Shown: positions 11,082-22,693 of the stretch, in pieces
How the letters are laid out: every line of letters starts with the position of its first letter
Numbering within the stretch: the first letter of the stretch is position 1
NCBI GenBank assembly: GCA_036346255.1
Contig: CM070622.1
Coordinates: 15,898,751 to 15,962,750, forward strand
Length of the DNA: 64,000 nucleotides
Reading direction: 5' to 3'
Source of the DNA: Ampelocalamus luodianensis
Taxonomy: Eukaryota; Streptophyta; Magnoliopsida; Poales; Poaceae
Translations under genes and position numbers: made by a program
Notes under the pieces: model-generated
What the model was told of the DNA's origin: nothing
Databases searched by the model: none
Seen by the model: the letters and a program-made list of their open reading frames with translations, nothing else

Positions 11082-11125
11082 ACAGTGATGGGCGCAGGTG
11101 AGCGTGCGCCCACCACTGTAGCAAT
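11082..11125. repeat. Short hairpin inside the right arm of the Mutator-like element
   Basis: GCTACAGTGATGGGCGCA and its near-perfect reverse complement (TGCGCCCACCACTGTAGC) are separated by only a few bases. The counterpart in the left arm lies near 9372-9416. It is thus a small palindrome inside a larger one. Confidence 0.7.
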
Positions 11126-11386
11126 TTTTTTTTAAAAAAATATTTCTAAATCTAAATTTTTTTTGAAAAAAAAAATGAAAAGAAAAAAAGCGCGGTGCAG
11201 GCTGAGCGTGCGCCCGCGCGCTGCGGTGGTGGGACCGGGGCGGACGCGGGGTGAGCGCGCGCCCGCGCCCGACGTGACGGCACAGCAGCGCGGACGCGAG
11301 GATTTTTGTAAATACCGTGCGTATATGGTCAAAAGTGTAAATACAATTCGTAAACCGAACGTATCCGCCAAAAATTCCACTAAAGG

Positions 11387-13398
11387 CTAGTAAGCGAACG
11401 TACCCGGTACTGGCATCTACGCAGTACATACATACTGCTATGGTTTCACTGTTAAAACATCACGTCAGAGTAGTCCACGTCCTTACCATCTTGTCAAGAT
11501 TTACATTTACATCCATGCATATATACACGACACATCTGTACGTGCTTAAATACAAAAATGTGCGCACTCCTATGCACGCATGCACGCCAGTTCATTTTGA
11601 CCTTGGATTAAACTAAGCTCGCGGAGGGATGACTCGGATGTACACTTGATCCACCGGTGAAAGATAGGGGCGCATGCAACGCGATGCACGCGTTGTGGTT
11701 CGTGCAGATTATAGTACGGGGACGGAGAGAACATGAGGGCACCTTTTCCGGCGTCTTGTGCGTTAATCTGCACCAAGTCCGCGCGCGCTCTCTCGCAGGC
11801 TCGCAGCTGCACACGAGTGTACGCTTCCAAAAGGAAAAGGCCAAGCTTGCCCGTGAATCCCAGAGATGGTTCCGGTTCAACAACGGAATTGATGCACTTG
11901 AAACAAGGATGAAGTTATGCTCCATCTGATTCTAAATGTAAGTCGTTTTTTTATATTGGTATAGTCTCAAAGATGACACTTTGACCATCACTTTTTATAA
12001 AAATACGTTGTTTCTAATAAAAATAATTTTATATTATGAAATTATATTTCATGTTGTATCTAGTGATACCAATTTCAGGTTGTCAATCGTGGTATTTTTT
12101 ATATATATTGTTGGTTAAATATAAAAATATTTGACTGCCACAATTTCTTTTCTTTTTTTATGTTCGGAATTTTACCCCATCTGACTCACGTTAAAGAAGA
12201 AGAAACACCGTACTCACGCCATAGGTCTCGCTTTGGACTGTTCTGGTTGGTGTGGTACACAGGTACTAGAACAAGTTTTGCAGGCATACAGACAAGGTCT
12301 CTTCCGGTCTTCCCTCGTCTCCACGGAAGATCGAAGAGGCCCTCTCCCAATGTCACTGACATTCATAAACTCTAGAAATAGGAATAACACATCAAGGTAA
12401 ATCAACAACTAAAAATGTCGTATAAACTCGTATAACTTGCACTGTGGTAAAACTCCAGCACAAAAATGAGGAGGCAGATAAAACATAGACCGCGCTTGAT
12501 GGACTCGCTGCTGCTAGAGAAGTCAACTGAAAGTGGCAGGTGCAGATGCTTACATGGCCATATTGTTGATCTGTTTGTTTTTAGAACTCTTTTACGGTAC
12601 ACTCAATTTAATACGGACTGTCAATTCTCTTTAATCCAATGATTCAGATTAGTTATAATTTAGTTATATTCCACCTGGTAGTATAAGTAGTATAATCCTA
12701 AGGGGGTAGAATTATAATTGTCCATGTGAGGATCACATACCACAAGAGTAATATTTTCAACCCTAGTTGAAAAAGTCCATAATACCCTCATAAAAATTAT
12801 AAATACAAAGAAAAGTCTATTATATCCTTAATAAATCAATAGTCAAATTTAATTTATACTACCATCATATACTAATGGTAGAATGTACAGTAAAATTTCT
12901 CTTCTTTTTAAGAAGCAAAAATAGCATACGATCTCTTTGGAATAGAAGTCGACTTCTTGACCGATCTTAACGTTACATACAGTGCACATAATGGACATAT
13001 ATATTTATTGCTCGTGAAGAAAAAGAAATAAGAGAAAAACAAATGAGTACATGAGTGCTTTTATTTGAAGCATCAAGCATGCCATGCTAAAAACAAGAAG
13101 AGCGTACAGCTAATGCACGCGCAACCCAGTATACCCTTCCATTCAGCTTCCTTTCTCCTCGGAGCCCAGATTAACCAAAGAGATCAACACGTCAAAAATG
13201 CGGAGGAGAAAAGAAGTAGAATCTGAAGCTTACGGCAGTCGCGCCAATGTCGATCTCGATCGCAAGTGTTGATCTGCCACGTTGCCTTGCCTGCATGCTC
13301 TTTCTCACAGTGTCTCACTCACCAAGAGAGCAGTTTCCGCATGCGGCTCTTCTCATACATGTGATCAGTATGTCAAAGTCCTGATCTCGCATGCCGCT
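11387..13398. other. Intergenic with a MITE-like repeat (copy 2 at 11930-12150)
   Basis: No gene recognised. 11930-12150 repeats the wording of 7961-8205 (AAATGTAAGTC, TATATTTCATG, ATCTAGTGATACC, TATATATTG) and is probably the same old MITE family. 12600-12900 is an AT-rich stretch with inverted words around TGGTAGTAT and ATACTACCA, another possible MITE. 13060-13398 would be the 3' flank of the CLE gene. Confidence 0.4.
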
Positions 13399-13656
13399 TC
13401 ATCTGTTGTGCAAAGGGTTTGAACCTGTGGGCACTCTCCTTTTGCTGTCCCCCACCAGCTCCGCGCCAGTTTCTGACGGCGAGGGGGCCATCGGCAGCGG
13501 CGCCATGGCCATGAACGCCGACGTGCGAGCAGCGTCGACGGCCGGGAGGACGGTGGAGCCGAGGAACGAGGAGTAGACGAGGACGGCGATGAGGAGCCAC
13601 GACCCGAGCAGCCCACCGGCCGCCGGCCTCTCTCCCCGCCGAGAGGAACTGACCAT
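13399..13656 (-). CDS. CLE-family signalling peptide precursor
   Basis: A single open frame of 85 codons on the minus strand, ATG at 13656-13654 and stop TGA at 13401-13399. Residues 15-42 are a hydrophobic secretion signal (GSWLLIAVLVYSSFLGS) ending at a VDA cleavage-like site. A variable middle follows. The C-terminus is KRRVPTGSNPLHNR. Residues 73-84 match the CLE consensus R-x-V-P-x-G-(P/S)-(N/D)-P-(L/I)-H-N, with one residue after it. Known family role: the precursor is secreted, cut and modified to a 12-13-residue peptide that binds leucine-rich-repeat receptor kinases to control meristem, root or vascular cell fate. Length and single-exon structure are typical. Ser replaces the usual second Pro (TGSNP), as in some root-active CLEs. 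An upstream in-frame TTG is not a plausible start. Which CLE subtype it is cannot be told from here. Confidence 0.87.
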   Translation of the reverse strand: MVSSSRRGERPAAGGLLGSWLLIAVLVYSSFLGSTVLPAVDAARTSAFMAMAPLPMAPSPSETGAELVGDSKRRVPTGSNPLHNR

Positions 13657-16600
13657 AGCTATACCTCTCGCGCGCGTGGCCAATGGCCGTACACTACACC
13701 ACTAGCGCAGGTTCGCAACCTCGATCTCGCCGGCCGTAGCAGAAGCGGTGGCAGGGCTGTGGCGAGGAGTACGAGTGCACATCAACGGAGAGGATCAGGG
13801 ACTGGGAGAGTGTCGGGAGGAGGAGGCCAGCCAGGAGGAGGCGTCAGTGGTTGGACTTGAGTAATTGTTCAATGTGTGGGTGGTGGTGTACTGGTGTACT
13901 CGGCGAGTATAAAAGTGGTGAAGCGACCGGGGATCTAACGCTACGTGGACAAGCCGGTGGGCCTGCAGGACGATACGACACTACTCCGATGCATACATAT
14001 TACATACGATCGACTAGACCCTGTGCATCCGGCAAGGAACAAGTTTGGTTTTGTTTATCAGGGTAGCTGGTCAAATGTCTTCAAGTCTGATTTGATCTGG
14101 CCATCCAGTACATATATATGTAGAGGCTGGGGAGAACCTAGCTAGTAGTTAATAATTAATTAACGTGTGACATATGATATTTGAGCTACCACATTAACTT
14201 GGAAACTGAAACGTGCGTGCATTCTATGGAGACACTTTAAATCTTTAATGGCTGCTCTTCTAGTAAAGCATCAGTTAAGCAGCTTGTTCATGCATGTCTG
14301 GTGCTAGCTAGCTCCGGGGGTCGGCCTGGCATGCATTGTAGGTCCACTAATCATGTACTACACAGTAGTGTAGGTAGCTTCTCAGGATGGCCGGTGTAAC
14401 AGCCAGTTCGAATTAATGCACCTAGTCCTTGCGAATAAAATAGCCTGATAGACTAACTTTACTAGTACGAATAGCTAGCTTCTTGCTTCTTTATGAAAAC
14501 CAAGACTTGCACGAAAAATGGAGGTGAATTTGAGTAGAGAAGTTTCTGCTGCCGGCGCGTCGGACGGGGAGGTCACGTGACACCAGCGCGGCAGAACGGT
14601 TTGGCCGAATCTTCTAAGCCGGTTTTTAATTACTTCCCCTCGGCTCCTTGCCTCGGTCAAACGCGGCAGGATCGGACGTCTACACCGTGATGTTTTATTC
14701 ATTCTACTCCATGCTAGCAGTAATAGCTAGTGAACGCCCTAGTCTACTCTAGGCTGCGCGGTTGCATTACTTTAGGCGGAATGGTTAGGAGGAGAAGTTT
14801 TCGTTTCACCAGCTACGTAATGACAAACTGACAATTCGCGACTCGTAAAACATCTGAAATCAGAGTAAAATGCAGAGAGATTCAGCATGTCGTAAGAACT
14901 ACCTCTTCACATAGGACATAGGCGAGGTAATCCTAAGATTACATACGTTACGCAATCGACGACCGACTTATCCGGCTTAGCATTAGCCGTATCCGCTTTG
15001 TCACCGAAGTTTGGCGAAAGAGAAGACCGGCAAGTGCAACTGCAGGCCGCGCCCGGCGTTGTATCGTAAGCCGTCTGTCCTCCGCTGACACCGGAAGCAG
15101 CCTCGGACTGTGCACTAGCAAAAACGCAGAGAGCAAGCATGACGTAGATTGAAAGATTCGGCCCGGTTTGATACTTATTCTTATGCCCAAAAACGTCTCA
15201 TCTTACCAAATACGAGTGAAGCTAGGACAGCGTTTTACATGTGCCTTGGCCCAAAACACTTGGGCCTAGGGTGCCAATTTGTTGGGCCTTAGCCTTGGGT
15301 GTCATAGAGTGCAATATGGTAGACTATGGTCCATTTACAATTAATTTTGGGCCACGGTATCTTTGTGAATGTTTAAATGATTGCATACCTCGAAAAAATT
15401 ATACCGTTGTATAGAATTAATATTCGATATTTTGTCTCGAGTTTGTTTATATCAATAAAAATGTATTAGTCCCAATGTTTCTAAACTTAAATCATTTTTT
15501 TTTTTTACTTTTCAGTCTCAAATGCATGACTTTTGACCATGATATATACTGTATTTCAAGAAAAAAAATAATGAAATTGTTTCCACGTCGACAATCCATA
15601 TTCTTTCATAGATGTTAGTGGGTAAAGTCCGATAAATTAATTGTCCGCACGAATGATGGATCTAACGGTGACCTATATTTACAGACAGGAAGATATTTAC
15701 AAATATGTTACAATGGAAATTAAGGGTCAAAATATGTTACTACTGATTTATCTTTACCAAGAGGGTGTTGTTAGCTATTAACTAATCTGATTTTGTGTGA
15801 CCAGCCAATGTCCAGCCTAAGTGTCTAACTAGTTAAGTCTAAGCTAGGTTCGAATTCCACAAGCTGCATATCTAACATGGATATTTGCTAGGAATGGGTC
15901 AATCTTAATATAGCATATTAACTTAGTGGGACTGTCTACAAAAAAGTCGGTTGTTTTTAGCCTCAAAACCAGTCGATTTTTAATTCCGTTGGATCAGAAT
16001 CTAAAGGCTTCCCCTCTCCCCCTGTTTAGTACTAATATATTAGTCCCCACCTCTTCCATCGATCGAGGGATTCCAGTGCCGCCACTGCCCATCGAACCCT
16101 AGCGCCGCCACCTCCCGCTGCCTCACCGGTGTGCTGGCGAGGTCCGTCGTCCCCTATCGTTACCGCCTCCTCTTTCTCCGCGCCCCACGCGCGCCTCTCG
16201 GCTCCTCTTTTCCCTCACGCGCCTTCTTTTTCATCTTCGACGGCTGATCCGCCACCGACGCACCTTCTAATATTCTCTTATTCTTGTCTTCCCTGTTGAC
16301 CTTCACCGCCCCCATCCGATCCCGCAGCTGGCGACGCCACCGCTGCCTCACCACCCCGCCACCCTAGCCTCCCTCCAAATTCGTGTTCCGGTGAACCCAA
16401 ACCCCTAACACGGTAAAACCTAACCCTAATCCAGTGAACCAGCAACCTAACTCGTCGTCGACGCCGCCGGAGAGGAAGAACCCGTAGGCCAAAGCACAAA
16501 TCTTCATGCAAAATCGCAAGGTCAAAAAATCAACTGTTTTTTCTAAAAAAAACATTCGACAATTTTTTTAGCAATTCCGTTAATTAATTATGGTCCAGCA

Positions 16601-17226
16601 AAAGAAACTTTGGAAGTCCGGTGTGAAGACTGAAACTTCAATTTGGCCAATCACTCTTTCCATTTCCGCAAAGGAAAGCACAGATGAGGCAAACGGAACT
16701 CTACAGCGGTCCGGCCGGGTGGATCTTTTCCGTGAGACGCGCGCGAAACATAAAATACACACAACACCATAGTACAGTGCCAGTACGTACTAGCGAAGAT
16801 ACAACAGAGAAGCGAGAGCCGTGATGGATCTTTTTTGTGAGGAGACGGGCACGAACAAGTGAGGAGGGAATGCACCGGAGCCATGCCATGATGAGCTCTC
16901 GTCGGTCGTTTTGCCTGGATCGATCAGTCGGTTTCTCTTCGACCCCCTGAAACTGGAGCGTGCGCCATGGGCGGAGCCAGGGTGCCCGGTGTGCCAGGTA
17001 CACCAAAAATAAATAAATAAAGATTCAAAGATCAGTTTTATATTTGAACCATATTCGCAGTACTTCTTGGTGTACACCTCTTGGAAGTCCAACCCACGGT
17101 CCGCTTATGCCTCCACCAGCCCATAACCACCTCGCCACTCACTAACCTACAGCCATCTCCATCTCCAATACTCCAACTCCTCCCTAATTTCCAGCCCTAA
17201 ACCCTTGATCCTCTCCTCCCCACCTG
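13657..17226. other. CLE upstream region and repeat-rich intergenic DNA
   Basis: 13657-14150 is the likely 5' flank of the CLE gene; I could not identify a convincing minus-strand TATA box. 15200-15960 has an AT-rich core after GGGCC-rich words and looks transposon-derived. 16010-16480 is GC-rich with CCTAGCGCCGCC-type wording and no continuous coding frame. 16960-17110 contains GGGCGGAGCCAGGGTG, the start of a dispersed grass repeat also hinted at near 25650. Confidence 0.35.
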
Positions 17227-18374
17227 GTCCCTGCTAGGGCTAGAAACGAGCCAAGCCGAGCTCGGACAGGCTCGTTTGCATAGTTGGCTCGGCTCGGCTC
17301 GTTCTGAGCACGAGCCAGGAAGACGGCTCGGCTCGGCTCGGCTCGGAGAAAGGCTCGAGTTGGCTCGAACGGGCTCGCGAGCCAGGGAAGGAGTTGATGC
17401 ATCAGTTCATCCTGATCCAGTACATCCAACAAGCATTACAAAAATTTCTATTAGTTCATCCACCTCCAGCACATCCAACAAGCATCAGTTCATCCAAAAC
17501 AAGCACATCCAATGATCCAAAACAAGCATCAGTTCCTAACGAATGAAATCGCAACTTCGCAAGAACAGCAGGCTCGACGAGCTTGGAGTAGAGCGGCTCG
17601 ACCTTGTCGACCTCTTCGGTGACGGCAACCGAAGCTTCATGGCCCACGTCCACGTCCATAGAGATCACGGGGCCGGGTGGAGCACGGGCAGGGCCACCAG
17701 GGGAGGACGAGGGGAGCACCGGGGGGGAGGTAGGAGCACAGAGGGAGAAGAGAACGCGGCCAGGGGAGGACGGGGCGGCTGATGGAGTAGGTGGCAGTGG
17801 CGAGTGAGGAGGAGGAGGCGGATGGAGCAGCTGGCCGGTGAGGAGGAGGCAGCGGATGGACCAGGTGGTCGGTGAGGAGGACGAGGCGAGCTGGGCTGCC
17901 ATGTGGAGATGGGGCGCCACCGTGGTGGAGATGGGGAAGGGGAGGGGCGGCGGTTGGAGGAGGTGGATGGAGGCAGCGGCTAGCGGGTGGAGATGGGGGA
18001 GACGGCGGTGACGGGTGGAGATGGGGGAGGCCCCGCTGGCGGGTGGAGATGGGGTGGGGGAGGGGGAGGCGGCGGGTGGATGGAGGAAGACTCGGGGTGG
18101 AGAATTGGAGATGACGAGGAGGCCATGGCCCATTGGGGATTTGGGGGCGTTCGGGAGGAAGTAAAGCAGAGCGAAGGAAATAACAAGATAAGGTCGTCAG
18201 GCTTGAGCGGCTCGCGAGCCGACTCGAGCTTGGCTCGAAAGTTTTGCGAGCCAAAAGTTGGGCTCGACTCGGCTCGAAAATTCACGAACCGAGCCCGAGC
18301 CGAGCCGAGCCAAGCCGTGACGATCTCGAGCAGGCTCACGAGCCTCGAGCTATTTTTTCAGCCCTAGTCCCTGC
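17227..18374. mobile_element. Non-autonomous hAT element with perfect 8-bp duplication
   Basis: The element spans 17235-18366 between exact copies of GTCCCTGC (17227-17234 and 18367-18374). The termini read inward as TAGGGCTAGAAA and TAGGGCTGAAAA. Both subterminal regions are packed with GGCTCG/CGAGCC words in opposite orientation, as expected for transposase-binding clusters of hAT elements. The 8-bp duplication is diagnostic for the superfamily. The centre is GC-rich, with a GGTGGAGATGGG-type repeated motif around 17900-18060. It gives long Pro/Ser-rich open frames on the minus strand, one from 18133 to 17456, with no transposase motifs. I regard these as compositional or captured sequence rather than a functional gene. 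Confidence 0.85.
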
Positions 18375-18814
18375 GGCTCGGCACCCGGCGTGGGGCGGAG
18401 AGGAGGATGGTGCGGCACGGAGAGGAGGAGCAGCTTGCAGCGCGGCGCGGCGTGGGAGCAATGTCATGGAGTCGGCGTGGGAGCAGTCGGAGCAGTAGGC
18501 GGTGCGACACTCACCAACGCACAACCACAGTAAGTCAAGGCTCGATTTCAATTGGAAAAAGACCTCTCCCTAAAGAATGAAGGGGAAAACCTATGCTATG
18601 GTGGCAACCTTTGGGTCCTTTGATTTTGTTTTCATGGCAAACTTGATGCAATTTAATCGGTCTAAAATTAGATGTACCTTGGTGTGCACACATCGCGGCG
18701 GGCAATACATTGGTTTTGCAGGTGTGCATGGTGGTGAGGACACGGGAAGGGATCCGTTCCTCAGAAGTCACATCCATTCATTTCCCCCTCTCTTCTATTA
18801 ATTTAAGATTTAAC
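18375..18814. other. Intergenic, nothing recognised
   Basis: Right flank of the hAT insertion site. It continues the sequence interrupted by the hAT element (the GTCCCTGC context), with no identifiable gene. Confidence 0.3.
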
Positions 18815-20698
18815 TAGCGGGTGGCCGGTGCAAATGCGCGACTAAATTTGTTTTAAAGTTTGTAGTGACAAATGATATAACTTAGATGCTTCAGAATATA
18901 TTTACGTATCTTGTAGCTATTTAGATTTTTAAGATATCATAAATATTAGAAAATGACAATAAAAGCTTGAAGGAAAATGCAACTTAAGTAATGTAATTGA
19001 AGTATGTGCTTTAATGAAAAAAATCATGAGTATAATAAGTTAACCACTTTTCATTATGTATGCATCATGTAGCTGCATGTCCTTAACTCTTTTTTAAAAT
19101 ATTTGCATGCACGTGTACCTCTCTTAATCTCACGCAATACATTGATTATGTGTGTAACAAAATTATCTTATTAGTTTACATAATATTAGAGTACTTTGCC
19201 CACGTATACACCGATACATCATGGACGACCTACCTTGAACTTATCTTCTCTTACGTCGGTTGCCCCACCGAACCGTGTGTTTTCTATTTCTTCTCTCCCA
19301 CCATAATTTTTCTGCTTCAACCTCTAAGAGCAAGCCCAATTCTTGATCGATATCTCTCAGCTACTACCCCTTCCAATGCAATACTCTACCATATAGTTAT
19401 CTTCTACTTCTCTCTAATTATCGCTTAATGATAACCATTGTAACATCTACATGTATATACGTGTAAATATCGTGGATCCATGTCGGGACACCCGTTGCGC
19501 TCTCTCCAGTGGCCCCAAGCCTATTCCTAACCATCGCACCATCTCTACTCCGAGCTCTTTGCTCCTTTGTTTTTGTACGTCCATGCTTCTATTCATAGGA
19601 TGCATACATGTATATACACATGCACGATGTCTTCTTCTCCTGTGTAGACCGCTTCTCTTCTTTAACGTACTCCAACTCAACGATGTGGTTTCCTCACTAA
19701 CTGCGATGACCTCCCATCTTCACTGATGTCGGTATATCCGTCTTAGTCGTTGTCTAACGATAGGGAGAATCTTGTTGCCATCGTCGGTGACGCCATATCA
19801 CTCACCAATGATGGCATGCTCCTAGCTACCCGATGATCATATATCGTCGATAGCTCGTTTTTAATACAAAGCTTCATCTCCTCTCCGCTATGTCTTCTCC
19901 ATTATCGAGTTTCTTTGGTCATTGACTTCTTCAACAACACCGATGCTCACCATTCGTCGTCACAACACTTGTCTCCTTTGACTCCGGTCTTTTTATTCAA
20001 CGGCTCCAGCGAGCAGCACGACATTATCCTTTGTCGAATAGCTAAGGTGAGCAGCATGAAATTGTTCTCATCTTCGTCGCTGCTACCTTGACTATTCACT
20101 TCCTTATGGATCAATGTCTTCTTCTAAGACAAATCGACGCCATTGCACTCTTTCATGGTCTCTTACGACACCATTCACGATATCCTCATTATAACTTATA
20201 TTTAGTTTATTTAAAATTTTAGTTATTAAGAGATTTTACTTCAGAATTTGTATGGAAATCAAATAGCAAAATTTCTTTTAGTTGTTGTCCCTAATTTCAA
20301 TTATTTTTTTTGTTGGAATTCATAAACTAATCCAATTGTTAATTTTTATTTATTTATTTATACCGAATTACAACTATTTATAGATTTTGCTTTGGAATTC
20401 GTATCAAAATCAAAATACTAATTTTATTTTATTTTTATTCTAAAATCAATTTATTTTTTTTGTTGAAATTCGTATACTCATCCAATTGCTATTTTTGGTT
20501 TAATTTTTATTCCGAGTTATGTTTATTTAGGATTTTACTTAGGAATTCGTATAGAAATCAAATTGATGTTGTTTTTTTGTTTCGAATTTTATTTATTTAA
20601 CTATTTTACTTTGGAATTCATATGAAAATCAAAGTGCAAATTTTATTTTATTTTTATCCTTATTTTATTTTTTGTTGGAATTCATATACTAATCCAAT

Positions 20699-20754
<56 letters not shown>

Positions 20755-21195
20755 CAATTATGGATGATTTTAGCTTGGAATTCGATATCGAAATCAATTT
20801 GCTAATTTTATTTTATTTTTTTATTTTGAATTCCAGTTATTTTTTGTTGGAATTAGTATATTAATCCTATTACTATTTTTTAAAAATTTCATTCCGAATT
20901 ATGTTTATCTAGTAATTTTTTACTTAGTAATTCGTATCAAAATTAAATTGCTAATTTTATTTTATTTTTTATTCTACATTTTAGTTATTATTGCGTTGTA
21001 CTTAAAATGGACTCTTATTTCTATATTGTATTTGATATGGACTCTTTTGTTTAATCTAGATCGTTGTAATTTGGACCTACCATAATCAACGGTGTAGATG
21101 TTTCTCTTTTTTAACCGATTAACGCGGGATTTTATAGCCCTTGAGAGCGAACGTGGTGACTTCTTTTTTTATCGCTTTAATAATATAATAGATAG
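18815..21195. repeat. Unclassified AT-rich dispersed repeat
   Basis: This region opens with AACTAGCGGGTGGCCGGTGC and closes with TTTAATAATATAATAGATAGATAG, a start and end style I associate with a common grass repeat of uncertain class. The middle (19150-20180) is TC-rich without recognisable coding domains. The tandem array at 20195-20990 lies inside it. The boundaries are tentative. Confidence 0.35.
20195..20990. repeat. AT-rich degenerate tandem array with embedded (TA)n
   Basis: Two alternating words recur: TTTTACTTNGGAATTCGTAT followed by AAATCAAAT (near 20230, 20385, 20530, 20605, 20770, 20915), and TTTTGTTGGAATTCATA followed by CTAATCCAATTG (near 20308, 20460, 20672, 20837). The unit is roughly 150 bp with drift. 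A pure (TA)n run of about 50 bases sits at 20700-20752. Confidence 0.7.
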
Positions 21196-22693
21196 ATAGT
21201 GAAATGCAGTTGAAATACTAAATTAGTACATAGAGCAACTTCCATTTGTTCTTACGTTCAGATTACTCTATACAAGTCATTTTCCAAATTGATTACTATA
21301 GTGATGACATGTGAAAAGATGCTAGTAAACTATTTTCTCCGTTTTTTTATTTGATGTTTTTTTTGAACTTCTAATGGACAAATTTTTAGCTCTGTTGGAC
21401 AATATGTCATTTGAACTAATCATACAAGACGTTGCTTCATGTGTGTGCACCCAACGCCGAATTCCTTTGTCCGCCACCACGTAGTCGATCAACGGCGTAC
21501 GTTGCATGACGCACATGGCCCAAGGCCATGAACTCACGCAGGCAGGCTGGTCGATCTGATGCCTTCCTCCGGGCGCTCCCACAGGCACACACAGCCACTG
21601 TGCCGACGTACGAGAAGGGAGGGGGAGGAATGCGGTACCACCGTACCAGGGGGTAGGAAGCTGCTCCATTTGTCTCCCCTTGCCTCGTCCCGCGCTAAAA
21701 ATCGACCTTCCCCCAGCCCAGCGGCATGATCGTGTCGTCGACGCAGGGGCCTCGCACGCATCATGGCGCCGGCCGGGCCGGGGATCTCATTCCGTTTCAT
21801 TTGCCCCGCGCGCGGCCACCTACCTTAACCTAGCTAGCCCCCCTTTATAATCATGGGCTAAGATTTGATCTCGATAACCGTAGCGTAGATGAGTGGTGGC
21901 ATTAGTACTGGTGTTAGCCTGCTGTTTGCGTGGATCCTGTTTCCTCAATAATCCTGCGCCCACGCATCTTGAGCTGGTCTAGGGAGTAACAAATTGATTA
22001 GTGTATATATACTCTGCTTAATTACAGCAGCACAACAGGCGAGGAGTGTTTTCCAAGGCACAATGATTGTGTCTCTCGGGGAGGCAGGAGGGGGAGGCGT
22101 GGATTGGTAAAGTGAGCGGGTGCTGCAGAACATGGACCTTGACCGAGGCATTCAGGCATCCATGCATACACAAAGCTCCCGGCCGTCCCTCTCCCCTTCC
22201 ATGCAATCTTTTGCCTTTCCCTGCTCTTTTACCCTCTTCCAGGCCTGATCGATCAGCCCCATTTCCACACTCCTTTCTCCTCCAGTCTCCATTACTCCAG
22301 CCTAGTAATTATATTACCCTACTTGCCTTTGCCCCCACAAGGCCATCGAAAGGCGTGGCAGCCAAGTAATACTACCAGGTCAGGGCCGGTCAGGTCTAGA
22401 GCCCGGCCGGCGGGGGCGAAGCTAGCGAGAAAAGGCGAGGCCTTTTGGTGTGTGTAATCAGGGGGAGGTCGCCATAATTCTTGCGAGCGCGGGCGAGATC
22501 ATAAGGGCAAAGACAAAAAGGCCGAAAGGCTCATCATGCTGCCACATGCCACCCTATACAAAAGGTAGCCCTAGAGAGACCAGCAGAAGCATCCATCCAT
22601 CTCACTCCCACGCAAAACGTATACCACCTGCTTAATTAGCTAGATAGGATCGGTAGATCCGGTTCGGTCTGTGCTAGCTCCTCCTCCGCATCG
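21196..22693. other. Upstream region of the bHLH gene
   Basis: 21420-21840 is GC-richer but has no recognisable domain. 22000-22690 is the presumptive promoter and leader of the bHLH gene. A CCCTATACAAAAGG box near 22550 is a weak TATA candidate about 140 bases before the ATG. Nothing else could be supported. Confidence 0.35.

Larger units (their letters stand above)
9093..11386. mobile_element. Palindromic Mutator-like element 1 (Pack-MULE-like), 9-bp duplication
   Basis: The element runs 9102-11377 and is flanked by an exact 9-bp duplication CACTAAAGG (9093-9101 and 11378-11386). Both ends read GARTTTTTGGCGGATACG inward. The inverted arms are very long: about 9102-9670 pairs with 10810-11377. 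After unequal insertions, pairing resumes at 9880-9990 with 10019-10125, closing on a tight palindrome around 10005. A 9-bp duplication and long terminal inverted repeats are diagnostic of Mutator-like transposons. No transposase is present, so it would need one in trans. The right arm contains about 680 bp of non-arm sequence that looks like captured gene structure (10126-10809). The left arm holds a tandem pair of a ~44-bp unit at about 9821-9907. Confidence 0.85.

Noticed and set aside
13391..13683. Other frames over the CLE gene, including a TTG-started 94-codon version
   Set aside because: Only the frame from ATG 13656 contains both the signal peptide and the CLE motif; TTG is not a credible plant start when a nearby ATG fits.
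13908..13916. TATAAAAG as TATA box of the CLE gene
   Set aside because: It is in plus-strand orientation, whereas the CLE gene is on the minus strand.
17456..18133. 226-codon Pro/Ser-rich open frame on the minus strand
   Set aside because: It lies wholly within the hAT element, is low-complexity, overlaps other long frames on both strands, and has no recognisable domain. Kept only as hAT cargo.
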